Positions 1 through 10,760 of a DNA stretch of 64,000 nt are shown in pieces. A program made the translations under genes and the position numbers. Within the stretch, counting starts at the first letter, position 1. Every line of letters starts with the position of its first letter. Source of the DNA: Erythrophleum ivorense (lineage: Eukaryota; Streptophyta; Magnoliopsida; Fabales; Fabaceae); contig JAIUCV010000400.1 of assembly GCA_026724425.1 (NCBI GenBank), forward strand, positions 372,001 to 436,000, given 5' to 3'. The notes below the pieces were generated by a model that saw only the letters and a program-made list of their open reading frames with translations, ran no database searches and was not told the origin of the DNA.

Positions 1-380
1 CAGATTTCGTGTGTTGTCGAGAGGAACATGAAGCTCCTTTTCATCGTTAGAGCCATGGAATTGACGAGCCATGAAGAAACCATGGCATTCTCAGTCTCCC
101 ACTGTTGTAAAATCCGAGGATTCGAACCATTAGGCCTTTGTGATTCTCTTGTAATGTAGCCTAGCTTTCCTTGACCTACTATAGCCAATCGTAGAGCTTG
201 GGTCCACTCACGATAATTTTTGCTTGTGAGTTTATTGGGAATAATGAGGATCGAAGACCCTTCAAAGCCGATAGTCACCCCAAAGGGACCTCCAGCTTGG
301 CTTGGGTTCAACGTGGAGGAGATTTCGAGTCCGAAACTTACCCCTAAAGGTACTCCATCTCTACTCTGGTTCAACTCCAT
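1..380 (-). CDS. Copia Gag N-terminus (partial, runs off the left edge)
   Basis: An ATG at 380-378 opens a frame of 126 codons with no stop before the window ends. The residues include N-Y-x-E-W-T-x-A-L-R-L-A and a later W-E-x-E-N-A-M-V-S-S-W-L segment. This is the typical start of plant Copia Gag (DUF4219/UBN2-like), the structural protein of the particle. It lies 60 bp downstream of the primer-binding site. The open frame suggests a fairly young or constrained copy, but whether pol is intact cannot be seen. Confidence 0.8.
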   Translation of the reverse strand, partial: MELNQSRDGVPLGVSFGLEISSTLNPSQAGGPFGVTIGFEGSSILIIPNKLTSKNYREWTQALRLAIVGQGKLGYITRESQRPNGSNPRILQQWETENAMVSSWLVNSMALTMKRSFMFLSTTHEI

Positions 381-452
381 CGTGGGCCCTTCCCTCTCAC
401 TACTTTCGGCACTCTCTTCTTTGTTTAGAGGATCTGGCGGGCTCTGATACCA

Positions 453-662
453 TGTGGTTGAGTGAGCCAAAATACTATGCTCAGTCACTGAATTGAGATA
501 CAATATAGATTCAAAAGGAAGGAGAATAAAAATGGTAACAAATCAGAATAACAAATCTGATCCTAATCATAATCAAATCTCCTACAATCACTCCCCTTCT
601 ATCTATGATTTATTTACAATTATCTTCTCTTAATTACAAGGTCAAAACCGAATCTGACCACA
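453..662 (-). repeat. 5' LTR of the Copia element
   Basis: The 210-bp LTR begins TGTGGT and ends ACCACA on the plus strand, a perfect 6-bp terminal inverted repeat of the TG...CA type. The primer-binding site abuts it at 452. The five bases after it, GTTAG (663-667), would be the right half of a target-site duplication, but the left half is not in the window. Confidence 0.85.
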
Positions 663-903
663 GTTAGTATTTGCTTTTCTTATCAAGTATGTTCATTACC
701 AAATTGGAAATATTATAGAATGTAAACAGTGATTAACTTGTATTGTTGAGGATATTCAAGTGTATTTTCATTAATTTTAATTGATTATTAGCCTTATCAA
801 CCTTAAATGTTGGGGAGTAAGATTTGTCAAGTATCTGAGAAACTCTATATTCCTCTGTTAAGTATCAAGCCATGATATCATTTTCATGTTGGAATGTTTG
901 CAG

Positions 904-2480
904 GTCCACCTGAAACCAAACTGTCCATGGCTGGATACCTTGGTGAGCTGGCTTTGAATAATGATGTAAAGGTCCTTGTTGCTAAAACTGTGGGTTCATC
1001 TCTGATCAATATAATGAAAAGTGGTAATATGCAATCCAGAGAAGCTTCACTGAAAGCTCTTAATCAGATATCATCCTGTGAGCCAAGTGCAAAAGTTTTG
1101 ATAGAGGCTGGAATACTTTCGCCTCTTGTCAATGACCTTTTTGCAGTGGGTCCTAACCTGCTTCCCATGCGACTAAAAGAGGTCTCTGCTACTATTCTTG
1201 CCAATGTTGTGAACTCAGGAGAGGACTTTGATTCCATCCCATTTGGACCTGATCACCAAACTCTGGTGTCAGAGGACATAGTTCATAATCTACTCCATCT
1301 TATAAGCAACACTGGTCCAGCTATTGAATGCAAACTTCTCCAGGTCCTTGTTGGACTTACTAGTTCTCCAACTACGGTTTTGAGTGTTGTTGCGGCTATC
1401 AAAAGCTCTGGCGCTATTATCAGTCTTGTTCAATTTATTGAGGCTCCACAGAAAGATTTGCGTGTAGCTTCTATAAAACTCCTTCAGAATTTGTCTCCCC
1501 TCATGGGCCAGGAACTAGCTGATGCATTACGTGGTTCGGTTGGACAACTGGGTAGTCTAATTAGAGTCATATCAGAAAATACAGGAATTAGTGAAGAGCA
1601 GGCAGCAGCTGTTGGCCTTCTAGCTGATCTACCTGAGAGGGATTTGGGGCTCACAAGACAGATGCTAGATGAAGGTGCCTTTCAGCTGGTCTACTCTAGA
1701 GTGATTGCCATCAGGCAGGGGGAGATCAGAGGCAGCCGCTTTGTGACACCATGTCTTGAAGGGCTTGTGAAGATTCTTGCGAGGGTTACATATGTATTGG
1801 CTGATGAGCCTGGTGCCATAGCATTCTGTCGTGAGCATAGTCTTGCTGCACAGTTTATTGAACTGCTTCAGGCCAATGGACTTGATAATGTACAGATGGT
1901 TTCTGCTACAGCTTTGGATAATCTATCGCAAGAATCAAAGAATTTAACAAAATTGCCTGAGATGCCATCTCCTGGTTTTTGTGCCTCAATATTTCCATGC
2001 CTTAGCAAACAGCCTGTCATAACAGGATTGTGTAGGCTCCACCGAGGGTTGTGTTCATTAAAAGAAACTTTTTGTCTTTTGGAAGGGCAGGCAGTTCGTA
2101 AGTTAGTAGCTCTACTGGACCACACCAATGTGAATGTGGTTGAGGCAGCACTTGCAGCCTTATCTACATTGTTAGATGATGGAGTTGATATTGAACAAGG
2201 GGTGATGGTGCTGTGTGAGGCAGAGGGAATTAGGCCTATACTTGATGTGTTACTTGAGAAAAGGACTGAAAATCTGAGGAGGAGGGCAGTTTGGACAGTT
2301 GAGAGACTATTGCGAACTGATGACATAGCCTATGAAGTTTCTGGTGATCAAAATGTGAGTACTGCACTTGTTGACGCTTTCCAGCATGGTGACTATCGAA
2401 CTCGACAGATTGCTGAGCGTGCTCTCAAGCATGTGGATAAGATTCCCAACTTCTCAGGAATCTTTCCTAACATGGGGTAG
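904..2480 (+). CDS. PUB44: U-box E3 ubiquitin ligase with ARM repeats (PUB43/44, SAUL1 group), last exon
   Basis: The exon starts after a TTTGCAG acceptor at 903 and stays open for about 525 codons to TAG at 2478-2480. The protein is a chain of helical armadillo-type repeats rich in Leu, Ala and Val. It ends with a segment typical of the PUB43/44/45 group: a G-x-C-R-x-H-R-G-L-C-S motif, a stretch on re-forming DDGVDIE, and a C-terminus K-I-P-N-F-S-G-I-F-P-N-M-G. Family members are about 800 aa with an N-terminal U-box that recruits E2 enzymes. Arabidopsis SAUL1/PUB44 restrains senescence and cell death and acts at the plasma membrane. The U-box exons must lie left of the window, beyond the Copia insertion. 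An upstream in-frame ATG at 894 lies in the intron and is not the start. The paralogue assignment within PUB43-45 rests partly on synteny with FKBP18 and OEP21. Confidence 0.9.
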
Positions 2481-5058
2481 GCATAGACCCCTTCCACTTG
2501 CGGATGCCTCACGCTACAAAAGATTTGTATGTAATTTTTACTTTTACCTTCTTCCAGGAGAGGGTTGTCTCCAATACTGCACATGCAGTTGGAGAGAGAA
2601 AAATAGGGGTTTAAGTCCTATACGAGTGGGGTTTACCCTTTCTTCCTCTCTCTCCCCGGCTGCACAAGGAGCAGTATGGGAGAGGATCTGCGCCTGAGCA
2701 GTTTTTGAGTCTATTTTATTATTTTATTATTATTATCATCTGCTTTGCATCTAAATGCAATTGAAGTTGTTGTACACGAATTACCCATTCTTTAAGGTAC
2801 CAAAAGATGTTATTGGTTTGTTGGTCGGGGTTCTGTAGCTATTTTTGCTTTTGTTACATGTACCTTGAGTCTACGAATGTGGAAAAGATAAAGGTGTGTT
2901 ATGCTATGCTTCCTTGCTTATCATTGCGGTGACTTATAAGCTGTAAGGAGAGGATAAGGCTGCCTGCATTTAACAGCAGAAAAACCCATTGTTGTCTTAT
3001 GTACTTTTATGAGGGACCGCCACTTCTCACGCAGGGTTGATTTCCCAGACTGTTAGCTAATTGAGGGTTCGCTTGAGCATGCTGTGGTTATTCAGGAGTC
3101 ATTTTGCTATAGGTGTTGTGAAAAGGTCCCCGTATGAAGTGATAAAATTGTCTAAAAATTAGAGAAAAGCGCTTTCATAAGCATAATTGATTGGTAGAGT
3201 GTCGGTACCAATTTTTAAAAGTCGTTGTGAATGTGTTGAATAACAATAACGGGTATGTATATATATATATATAGGTAGGAGGTTTTATTGTTGGATTAAG
3301 ATGGATTAAGATTTTAAAATTGGGATACATTAGGAATTTAATTAAAATAAAAAATATTTTTCAAATATTTTCAATTTATAATAGTCACAATTACTTTTAT
3401 AAATATTTTTTAAGGTGCTTTTCAAATGTCGCGAATATTATTAAAATTATGTAATCAAACATAAATTTATCACTTCTCCTGTTAAAGAAAACAAGAAACA
3501 AAGGCCACGATAATTTCAAATGGGCCGCGCACACACAAATTTATAGACACTAGACTCTCATATATATATATATATATATATAACTTGAAAGCGGTGGCTG
3601 TGTTGTGTCACTCCTGGTTTATTATTCAAACTCTTCATAGGCAATACGGTAACTTTCATTTATTTTTTTCAAATAACAGATTAGCGTTCAATAATTTTTT
3701 AAAATTGCTTTATTTATTTTTTAATTGAAAATCGCGTGCTTTTTATGGATTTTTTTAGAACTGCTGTGGACGTAAAAGTCAAAAAATATAAATTATTTAA
3801 AATTTTTTTGGCCAATTAAAAAAAAGGTTATTTATTATTTATTTAGTCTCATAACATTTAATAAAAAATTCTCCTTCGTCACAACTGTTAATACTAAATT
3901 TTATCTACAAAAAAAAAGAGTTTTTTATCACATTTTTATTAAAAATATTTTGATATTTTCGATATAACAACAACTTTCTGAAAAATTTGCATCATACTCA
4001 AAACAGGAACTTGGTTTCAAATGGCAACCAAGATATTTTCCTTTCATTTTTAAGATCAAATTCGAATTGCGCTCTACATCTTTTCTAGTGGGGTTCCAAT
4101 ACAAAGTTCCAAAACAAATAACAGTTTTAGCATTAGTTTTTGGTACCCACAAACAGCAAAAATCAAATTAATTTACATGATCTCAGATCAGGAAACAATA
4201 GGGGGAAAAAGGAAAATTGCTCAGATGTATTTGTAGGGAATTATTCCCATTTTTATTCCGATTCCAAACATTCAATTCAATTAAAACAAGCAGTACTCCA
4301 GCCAGAGCCCAAAAAAAAAAAGGGAAAATGAAAAAGAACCGTTCATTAATAGCAGGTATAAGGATCATTCATTACAGTTATGATTATAACACACGAAGAA
4401 TGGACTAGACATTAGCACAGGACAGGAACCCCGACATGGAAATTTGGCTTACGTCCTATGGAAACTGACAACAGAGGATTTTTTTTTTCTTTCAAAATTT
4501 ACCCATCTCTAGAGGGAAAAGGAATAGTATTGCTATTCTTGTTCATACAAAATTTCTTTCCAAATGTATAGGTCTTCTTGAGGAGATTTATGTCGAGTAT
4601 ATCAACATATAACGTGTAAATCCAACAAACCTCGGATTCTATATAACAACTTCATGGGTGTTTGATTAGTGTAACTAGAAAATAAATCCTATATGACATG
4701 TTATCCTGTAAAATTTTTATATTTAAGATTATTCAGAGGAGGAAAGAGGGAGACAAGGGCATGTAGAAGGCAAGGAAGGTAAAAATCAACTCATAATAAC
4801 AATTCCCAGAACAGGATAAATAGAGCAGGAAAAATAAAAGTGCAGTCGGGCAGAGATCCAACTTTATGACTGGTTCGGTGAAACGAATCAAGTAAGAACG
4901 TACATGAGCCACACTGAAACTGAGATCTTGCAGAAGACCTGTCCGTATACAATTTTATGCAGAAAATATGAAGCAGGACTTACTGATTATATTGTATCCT
5001 AAAACATCTTAGGGGAAGAAATGACGTTCCGCTGTTCCACATAAGCCCATAAATGACT
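2481..5058. other. 3' UTR and intergenic region between PUB44 and the F-box gene
   Basis: About the first 400 bp are probably the 3' UTR of the U-box gene. The rest is AT-rich with (TA)n tracts near 3257 and 3560. The genes converge here, so the right part (about 4800-5058) is likely 3' UTR of the F-box gene. No protein-coding segment was recognised. The short ORFs near 4140-4400 have no family features. Confidence 0.6.
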
Positions 5059-6798
5059 TCAAAGATGTAGCACTGCCAATGATTTGGTCAAGCATGAAGA
5101 AGCATCCAGTTCGTGAGTAACATGATTCCTCGAAAAATGGCTCCAGTTTGCCATATCAGACACATCGCATACAGTGAAGAAATCCAACACCTGACCAAAT
5201 ATTTTGAACATTTCAACCCCAAAAATCAGGTTTTTGTTTGCCACAAAAACTGCATTCCAGTCCATTGGGGCATCCGGATGCACCGAGATTTCTGTCCAGG
5301 TGAGATACATGAGATCTAATTCCCATAATTTTCTAACAGCCTTGTTTCGCCGCCCAATTTGACCATCCCCTTCACACCAGGACACAGAGAGTATGAAAAG
5401 CCTGCCATTAGAAGATACGAGTTTAGGGTAGTATTCATGTACACGAGGTGGGAATGGAGACGTTTGAATTGCAATCCAGAAACCACGTTCTATGTTATAT
5501 GCTGCAAGCTTATCAGTCTCAGAATAAACATAAAACATCCCCCCACAAACAACTCCAGAACAAGCAACACCAAAATCTAAAGGCAATCTCTGGATTTCAG
5601 TCCATTTATTTGACACAGAATCAAAGATTTCTCCAGAATCCAAAGGCTCATCCCAAGATCCCAGACCTCCTACTGCTATCAACACAAATCTTTTACTACC
5701 CTTTGAACTTGAATGATCATTTCTTTGTCTAATGACCTTGTACGATTTTCGGCAGGGAAAGGAAGAAGCCTCATTCTCATTGACAGCAGCTCTGCACTGA
5801 CGCCTCATTGAGAGCTTATGAGGATCCTCATAGACATCTGAAACCCCACCAATCCTAGATCTTGGAATACGTCTATCCTGCCAACTTTGATGAACATGAC
5901 TCGTTGAAAAATCTAAACTGACCTCAGACACTCCCAGTATAGGAATTGATCTAGCGTATTTCATAGATGATATTTTACGCCAAGATCGTGTCAAGGGACT
6001 AAACATCACCACCCCTTTGTGTGTCTTAAATGAGCTCCTATCCACCTTCCCAAAGTTAGTCAAGCTAGAACATCCTCCAACAATGAATATATCATCCTGT
6101 ACACTTGCAACAGAGAACATGAACCTTCCTTTGAGAAAATCAGCATCTATCCTGTGCCATTGATTTAGAGACACGTCCAATGCATGTATCTCCGCAGAGC
6201 AAAGGCCATCTTTAACAGCACCAAACAGAAATAACCACGGATTTTGATATGAACCCTCCCGTCTCATCTGAAGAAATCTAGGAGTGGTAGTCAAGGATCT
6301 CCATTTCTTGCACACAAGGCGAGCATTCATGAGGCTTGTCAATGGGAGCCGGACCAAGCACATTTCAAGAATGTCATCCGGAAGAAAGATATGCATTCTA
6401 CTATTACTTACTGACTCTTCGAGTCCAGAAGTCTTTCTATTGTGTTTCCTCCAAAACCTCTCCTTTACCCCATATGAGAAGCAATCTACAGTAGTTTCTT
6501 CAGGACCACAAATTGGTTTGTATCCCTTTCCTTCTTCACTGGCACTAGACCTCCTTCTACTGTTTGAGTCCCCAAATTCGTCACTAGTGTCAGCACCTAC
6601 CTTGCAGCCCCCACCTCGACTATACAGAGTAAGGCATCTTAAAGAAACTCCCTTTCCAGTATCATCTTCTTCCCCTCTCCCTTTGTAATTTTTTTTCCTC
6701 AACTTCTGGCTGACACTCCTCACAAGACGCTTTGACACGCTCAAACTCTCAAAATCTTGACAAAGAGATTCATCTGCCGCCAATCTATCAGAAAACAT
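5059..6798 (-). CDS. CFK1: F-box/kelch-repeat protein, CFK1/CFK2-like (At5g42350 type)
   Basis: A single coding exon of 579 codons plus TGA. An F-box lies at about residues 138-180 (F-L-P-D-D-I-L-E-x-C-L-V-R-L-P, then N-A-R-L-V-C-K-K-W-R). It is followed by kelch-like blades (F-I-V-G-G-C; V-A-V-G-G-L-G-S-W-D; D-S-V-S-N-K-W). F-box proteins bind SKP1 and present substrates to SCF ubiquitin ligases, with kelch blades as the usual substrate platform. Arabidopsis CFK1 is linked to the COP9 signalosome and hypocotyl growth. The conserved N-terminal block (about residues 15-40, S-V-S-K-R-L-V-R-S-V-S-Q-K-L) supports the ATG at 6798. The frame stays open about 90 bp further upstream to an in-frame TGA but has no earlier ATG. 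The leader is spliced. Confidence 0.88.
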   Translation of the reverse strand: MFSDRLAADESLCQDFESLSVSKRLVRSVSQKLRKKNYKGRGEEDDTGKGVSLRCLTLYSRGGGCKVGADTSDEFGDSNSRRRSSASEEGKGYKPICGPEETTVDCFSYGVKERFWRKHNRKTSGLEESVSNSRMHIFLPDDILEMCLVRLPLTSLMNARLVCKKWRSLTTTPRFLQMRREGSYQNPWLFLFGAVKDGLCSAEIHALDVSLNQWHRIDADFLKGRFMFSVASVQDDIFIVGGCSSLTNFGKVDRSSFKTHKGVVMFSPLTRSWRKISSMKYARSIPILGVSEVSLDFSTSHVHQSWQDRRIPRSRIGGVSDVYEDPHKLSMRRQCRAAVNENEASSFPCRKSYKVIRQRNDHSSSKGSKRFVLIAVGGLGSWDEPLDSGEIFDSVSNKWTEIQRLPLDFGVACSGVVCGGMFYVYSETDKLAAYNIERGFWIAIQTSPFPPRVHEYYPKLVSSNGRLFILSVSWCEGDGQIGRRNKAVRKLWELDLMYLTWTEISVHPDAPMDWNAVFVANKNLIFGVEMFKIFGQVLDFFTVCDVSDMANWSHFSRNHVTHELDASSCLTKSLAVLHL

Positions 6799-7760
6799 TA
6801 TGCTCAGTGATGATGCACCAACAAATGCGCAAGTCCCATCATGATCTTTTAATTTGCATTTAGACTTGCGCACAAGCTCGCCTTCTATGACTCATCAAAA
6901 GAAATAGAACACAAGTTAAACTGGAGAAGCGTCAAAAGAGTAGAAACATAAACATGAATCAGATTTCCAAAAATAGTAGCAATGACACTTCGTTTGAACC
7001 CATAACCATGCTAGAGTATTTATGTTATAACAAATTAACAATCCAAACTTCACCCAGATTCCATCAACAGCTCAACAGGGAACATAAAAATATCTTGCAA
7101 AATCCTATCAACATGAGTTCCAAAAAAAGAAGGAAAGAATAGAAAAGAATAACTAGTCACGCTTCAAATAAAGCAGAATTTTCCTATAATAGCAATCAAT
7201 GAAGGGCGGTGGCAGAAAAAGCTAGTAATAAGCGTTAATCACGGGAAATTACTCTCGTGCATTCATACAGCAACCTGAATTGGGTCAAAGACAACCAGAA
7301 TAGAAATTAACAGTGACTCAGTGGGAAAACGGGGAACTGTTATAAGTATCCCCAAATCAAAGGCAAATTTTGAATTCATGCTCCGCACATAAAAGGACAG
7401 TTTCTGAATTAAGTGGTCGGTTAAGAAATGAACGTACAAGCGTACAATATCATGTTGAACCCACATTCATATACTTAACTCCTCTCACCCTGAGCCCCGA
7501 AAGAAAAGCTATGGAGGACAAAGAAAAACTTACATTGCACTGAAGAATCCGTGAGCGGTACATGAAAAATCAAGGTCGATTGAATCTGAGATGAGAGAAA
7601 CAGAAAAGAGATCTTTGATAGCCAAACCTACAACTTTCCTTCGCTTAAAATCTATGCTAATAAACAACGATTCTGTGGTTTGGTTGATCGGGGCTGGAAT
7701 TTAGTAAAGCGACTGAAAGCACTGATTAAAAAGCGACCCATCAGCTTCAGGCTTCGGCTC
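6799..7760 (-). promoter_or_regulatory. Spliced 5' leader of the F-box/kelch gene with a short upstream ORF
   Basis: On the minus strand a donor GTAAGT near 7534 and an acceptor TCATAG ending at 6885 define a ~650-bp intron in the 5' UTR. If spliced this way, the mature leader carries a 21-codon upstream ORF. It starts with the ATG near 7560, crosses the junction, and ends before the main start at 6798 in another frame. Transcription probably starts around 7600-7750, left of the low-complexity run near 7820. Inferred from splice signals only. Confidence 0.55.
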
Positions 7761-8411
7761 TTTCCTACCCCTTTGGCCCTTTCCCATTCCTTATTCCTAT
7801 CTTTATTACTTTTTCGGCCTTTTTTTTTTTTCCCTCCCTCTCTCTAGATTAAAGAATTAAAACCATATTTATGTACCACAAAAACTTTAAAGCGTATTTC
7901 AACGGATGCCATCTTATGGTAATCAATCGTAGGATTCGTTACACAACACGGATCTCGAGGTGACGCCCCGTTTCTTCAAATGCGGGGTCGGGTCGTGATG
8001 GGAGGGTCCCAGTCTTCATAAATAAAGAGCATCAAAGTAAATAAAGAATCTGCAACCGATTAAGCAGAGGTTAATGCGTTTATTGTGAAACAAGGAGAGC
8101 ACGAGATGCGCAAGTTATTTTCTTATGTAGCTGTATCAGTGACTAAGAATCCAATCTGATTTTAAATAATGTTTGTTTGTGCAAAATCCCCAGCGATAGG
8201 ACTGATCAAAGCATGAATCGAATGGCTTTCTTTCTCAAGCTTTCAACTTGCAAATTTCGACTTGGCAATTGGAAATAAAATCATGATAATTAATCATATT
8301 TCTGGTTATTGGAAAGAGTACATGCTGATTGTGTGAAGTTGAAACAGAAAACAAATGAGTCTGATCCCCTATACAGCAATATATTTAAAACAAGTATGCT
8401 TGGTTGTGTCG
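7761..8411. other. Intergenic: F-box gene promoter and GAPB 3' UTR
   Basis: Both flanking genes are on the minus strand, so this interval holds the upstream region of the F-box gene (left) and the GAPB 3' UTR (right, roughly 8150-8411). Plus-strand ORFs from 8309 on are antisense shadows of GAPB exons. Confidence 0.5.
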
Positions 8412-10581
8412 TTAAGCTTCATAAACTTTGCATTCCTCATCAGCTGGGTTTGTCTTGCAGAAATCTTCCAATGGGTCTCCACTTCCGGCTGCAGGTGCGC
8501 CTGGCCACTTGCCTGCCACCAAATGTGCCAAATCCACAACTCTCTGGCTGCAATTGCAAACCCCAGGAATTAATTTATAACATGCAGAAATTAAATGTAG
8601 ATGAGATTGAAGAGTCTAACCAACCTGTAACCCCACTCGTTGTCATACCAAGCAACCACCTTGACCATATCATCTCCCATGACCATGGTGAGGGAGGAAT
8701 CAATAGTGGAAGAAACATCAGTGCAGCGGAAGTCCACAGACACAAGTGGAACATCACACACCTCCAATATGCCTTTGAGAGGGCCCTCAGCAGCCTTTCT
8801 GAAGGCTCCATTTACATCTTCAGCGGAGATGCCCTTCTTCTCAACGTTGACCACAAGGTCTACAACTGATACATTAGGAGTGGGCACACGCAGTGCAATC
8901 CCATTCAGCTTCCCCTTCAGCTTAGGCAGCACTAGAGACACCGCCTTCGCTGCTCCTGTGCTTGTGGGCACTATGTTCAGTGCAGCAGCCCTTGCTCGTC
9001 TTAAGTCCCTGTGTGAAGCATCCAATAGCCTCTGCATTCACAATTAAATTCATGTTTACTACAGCTAGCTAGTACTTGTCAATGTCATCCAGTTTTAGTT
9101 GATTAATTGCACCGTACCTGGTCTCCTGTGTAGGAGTGAGTGGTTGTCATGGTTCCCTTCACAATGCCTGCAAAGGGAAGAAGTGAATTCAAGAAAATTC
9201 ATCAACTGCCTCCCACTATAAGTGAGTGGGTGTTTAATTAGCTTACCAAACTCTTCATCCAAAATCTTCACGAAAGGAGCAAGACAGTTTGTGGTGCAGG
9301 AAGCGTTGCTGCATTAAAAAGGAAAACAAGAAGACGAATGAATGAAAAAAGAAAAGTACGACCTGAACCTGGGTTTTGCATGTGACCAGACCAACCTTAT
9401 AATGTTAGACACATCATGGCTGTAATCCTGTTCATTAACCCCAACAACATAAGTAGGAATATCAGCACCCTTAGCAGGAGCGGTGATAATAACTTTCTTG
9501 GCACCTGCTTGGATGTGTTTGCCAGCGCCAGGCCCATCCACAAACACTCCTGTTCCCTGCACACCAGGGGTCCAAATAAGGATATTCAAGGCATTCATAT
9601 AGTATCGCTTCACGAGTGAGTTGATACCTCAATAACAATGTCAATTCCAAGGTCAGCCCAAGGAAGCTTGAGAGGATCCCTACTGGAGACCACCTTGATG
9701 GGTTGCCCATCAACAGTGATGGTGTGGTCATTTAGAATTTTCACGTCTGCTTTAAATGTTCCCAGCATTGAATCATACTTGAGCAAGTGCGAAGCCTGCA
9801 TGTGTATATAGGTTGAGGCTGGGTAAATAAAACAAAACCAATTCATTTGAAGCTTTGAATGAAGCATGACAATGAACAGCTTACATTCTTGACACCACCG
9901 CTGTCGTTGACCACAATGACATCCAGAGGTGAATCTTTCCGGCCATGCCAGCAGCGGAGGAAGTTCCTCCCAATGCGTCCAAAACCATTGATTGCTACCT
10001 TCAATTTCGCCACTGTTTCTCCCCTTCCACCACTTGAATCCCTCCTCTGTTTTTTCAATTCCCGAGTTCATACCCATATCAACCATTTAAAAAAAATCAT
10101 TTCATAGATGAATATATATATATATATATTTAAGAGAGAGGAACCCCGCCTGCCTATAACCTCCGTCTAAATTTGTTTCCCAAACAGACAAACAGTGAGA
10201 AGCCGATTGGTTTCTCAGAAAAGAAATAAAAGAAAATAAAAAGTGAGGTAATATGATTTTTTAAGATTATACATACAAGGTTAACCTCGGGAGTAAGTTG
10301 AGCAGCGACCACATCAAAGAAGGAAGACGATGTGGCATTGTTGGCAAAGGTGAGGGATGAAGTGAATCTTAGCCCAGAGAATTCGGCCACTTCAAGTCTC
10401 TGCACAAACAAATTAGTGAAGTGAGAGGGGTTATAAATGGAAGGATAAGTATTGTTTGTCATAGCTCCTCGTGAGTCGTCACCTTAGAGGCGCATTGGGC
10501 GGGGAAAGAGTGAGTGGCCTTGGATGGAAGCCTTGTGTTAGCGGGGATTCTGGTAGAAGCTAGGGCTGCGTTAGTGGCCAT
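8412..10581 (-). CDS. GAPB: Chloroplast NADP-glyceraldehyde-3-phosphate dehydrogenase subunit B
   Basis: Nine exons, all GT-AG: 10581-10483, 10399-10277, 10046-9885, 9795-9628, 9556-9396, 9308-9247, 9167-9118, 9031-8625, 8547-8412. They join to 455 codons plus TAA. The enzyme reduces 1,3-bisphosphoglycerate to glyceraldehyde-3-phosphate with NADPH in the Calvin-Benson cycle, in the stroma. Seen: a Ser/Ala-rich transit peptide (about residues 1-75); the Rossmann motif N-G-F-G-R-I-G-R-N (94-102); the catalytic S-N-A-S-C-T-T-N-C with Cys242; and N-E-W-G-Y-S. The diagnostic feature is the C-terminal extension D-F-C-K-T-N-P-A-D-E-E-C with Cys441 and Cys450. This CP12-like redox switch is present in GapB but not GapA, and lets thioredoxin, NAD(H) and CP12 control the A2B2/A8B8 forms. 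The protein ends in Glu-Ala. Confidence 0.97.
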
Positions 10582-10760
10582 GGCTGCAACAAAACCTTCC
10601 CAACACCTTCTTGCATATATACTCAACACAACTAGATTCTTTTTCCTTCTTTTCTTTCTCAATTATATGAAAACTATGGTTGCTGCTCACTTGCGGGAAT
10701 GGGTGGTGAATAAGTAGTATCAACATGTATCAGATAAGATCACGTTCGGACATACAAATG
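10582..10760 (-). promoter_or_regulatory. Candidate light-responsive proximal promoter of GAPB
   Basis: An I-box GATAAG (10733-10738) lies next to an ACGT-core element, CACGTT (10741-10746), about 155 bp upstream of the ATG. Pairs of I-box and G-box-like elements are typical of light-induced photosynthesis genes. A TATATAT stretch at 10615-10621 is a possible TATA box but is so close to the ATG that the leader would be very short. Motif-based inference. Confidence 0.45.

Larger units (their letters stand above)
1..662 (-). mobile_element. 5' end of a Copia-type LTR retrotransposon, cut by the window edge
   Basis: Read on the minus strand, an LTR (662 to 453) is followed directly by a primer-binding site complementary to initiator tRNA-Met (452 to 441, TGGTATCAGAGC) and then by an open gag frame running off position 1. 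The order LTR, PBS, gag identifies an LTR retrotransposon. The Gag sequence is of the Copia type. It lies just upstream of the acceptor of the U-box gene's last exon, so it probably sits in that gene's intron. The other LTR, pol and the left target-site duplication are outside the window. Confidence 0.88.

Noticed and set aside
894..903. ATG at 894 as start of the U-box gene
   Set aside because: It precedes a clear TTTGCAG acceptor, and the protein begins in the middle of the ARM region; the true start is upstream of the window.
2527..2560. Possible tiny intron in the PUB44 3' UTR (GTATGT...TTCCAG)
   Set aside because: At about 34 bp it is below the usual plant minimum for splicing.
8309..9047. 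Plus-strand ORFs of 186 and 135 codons
   Set aside because: They are antisense to the conserved GAPB exons 8 and 9 and have no family features; the minus-strand frame explains the sequence.
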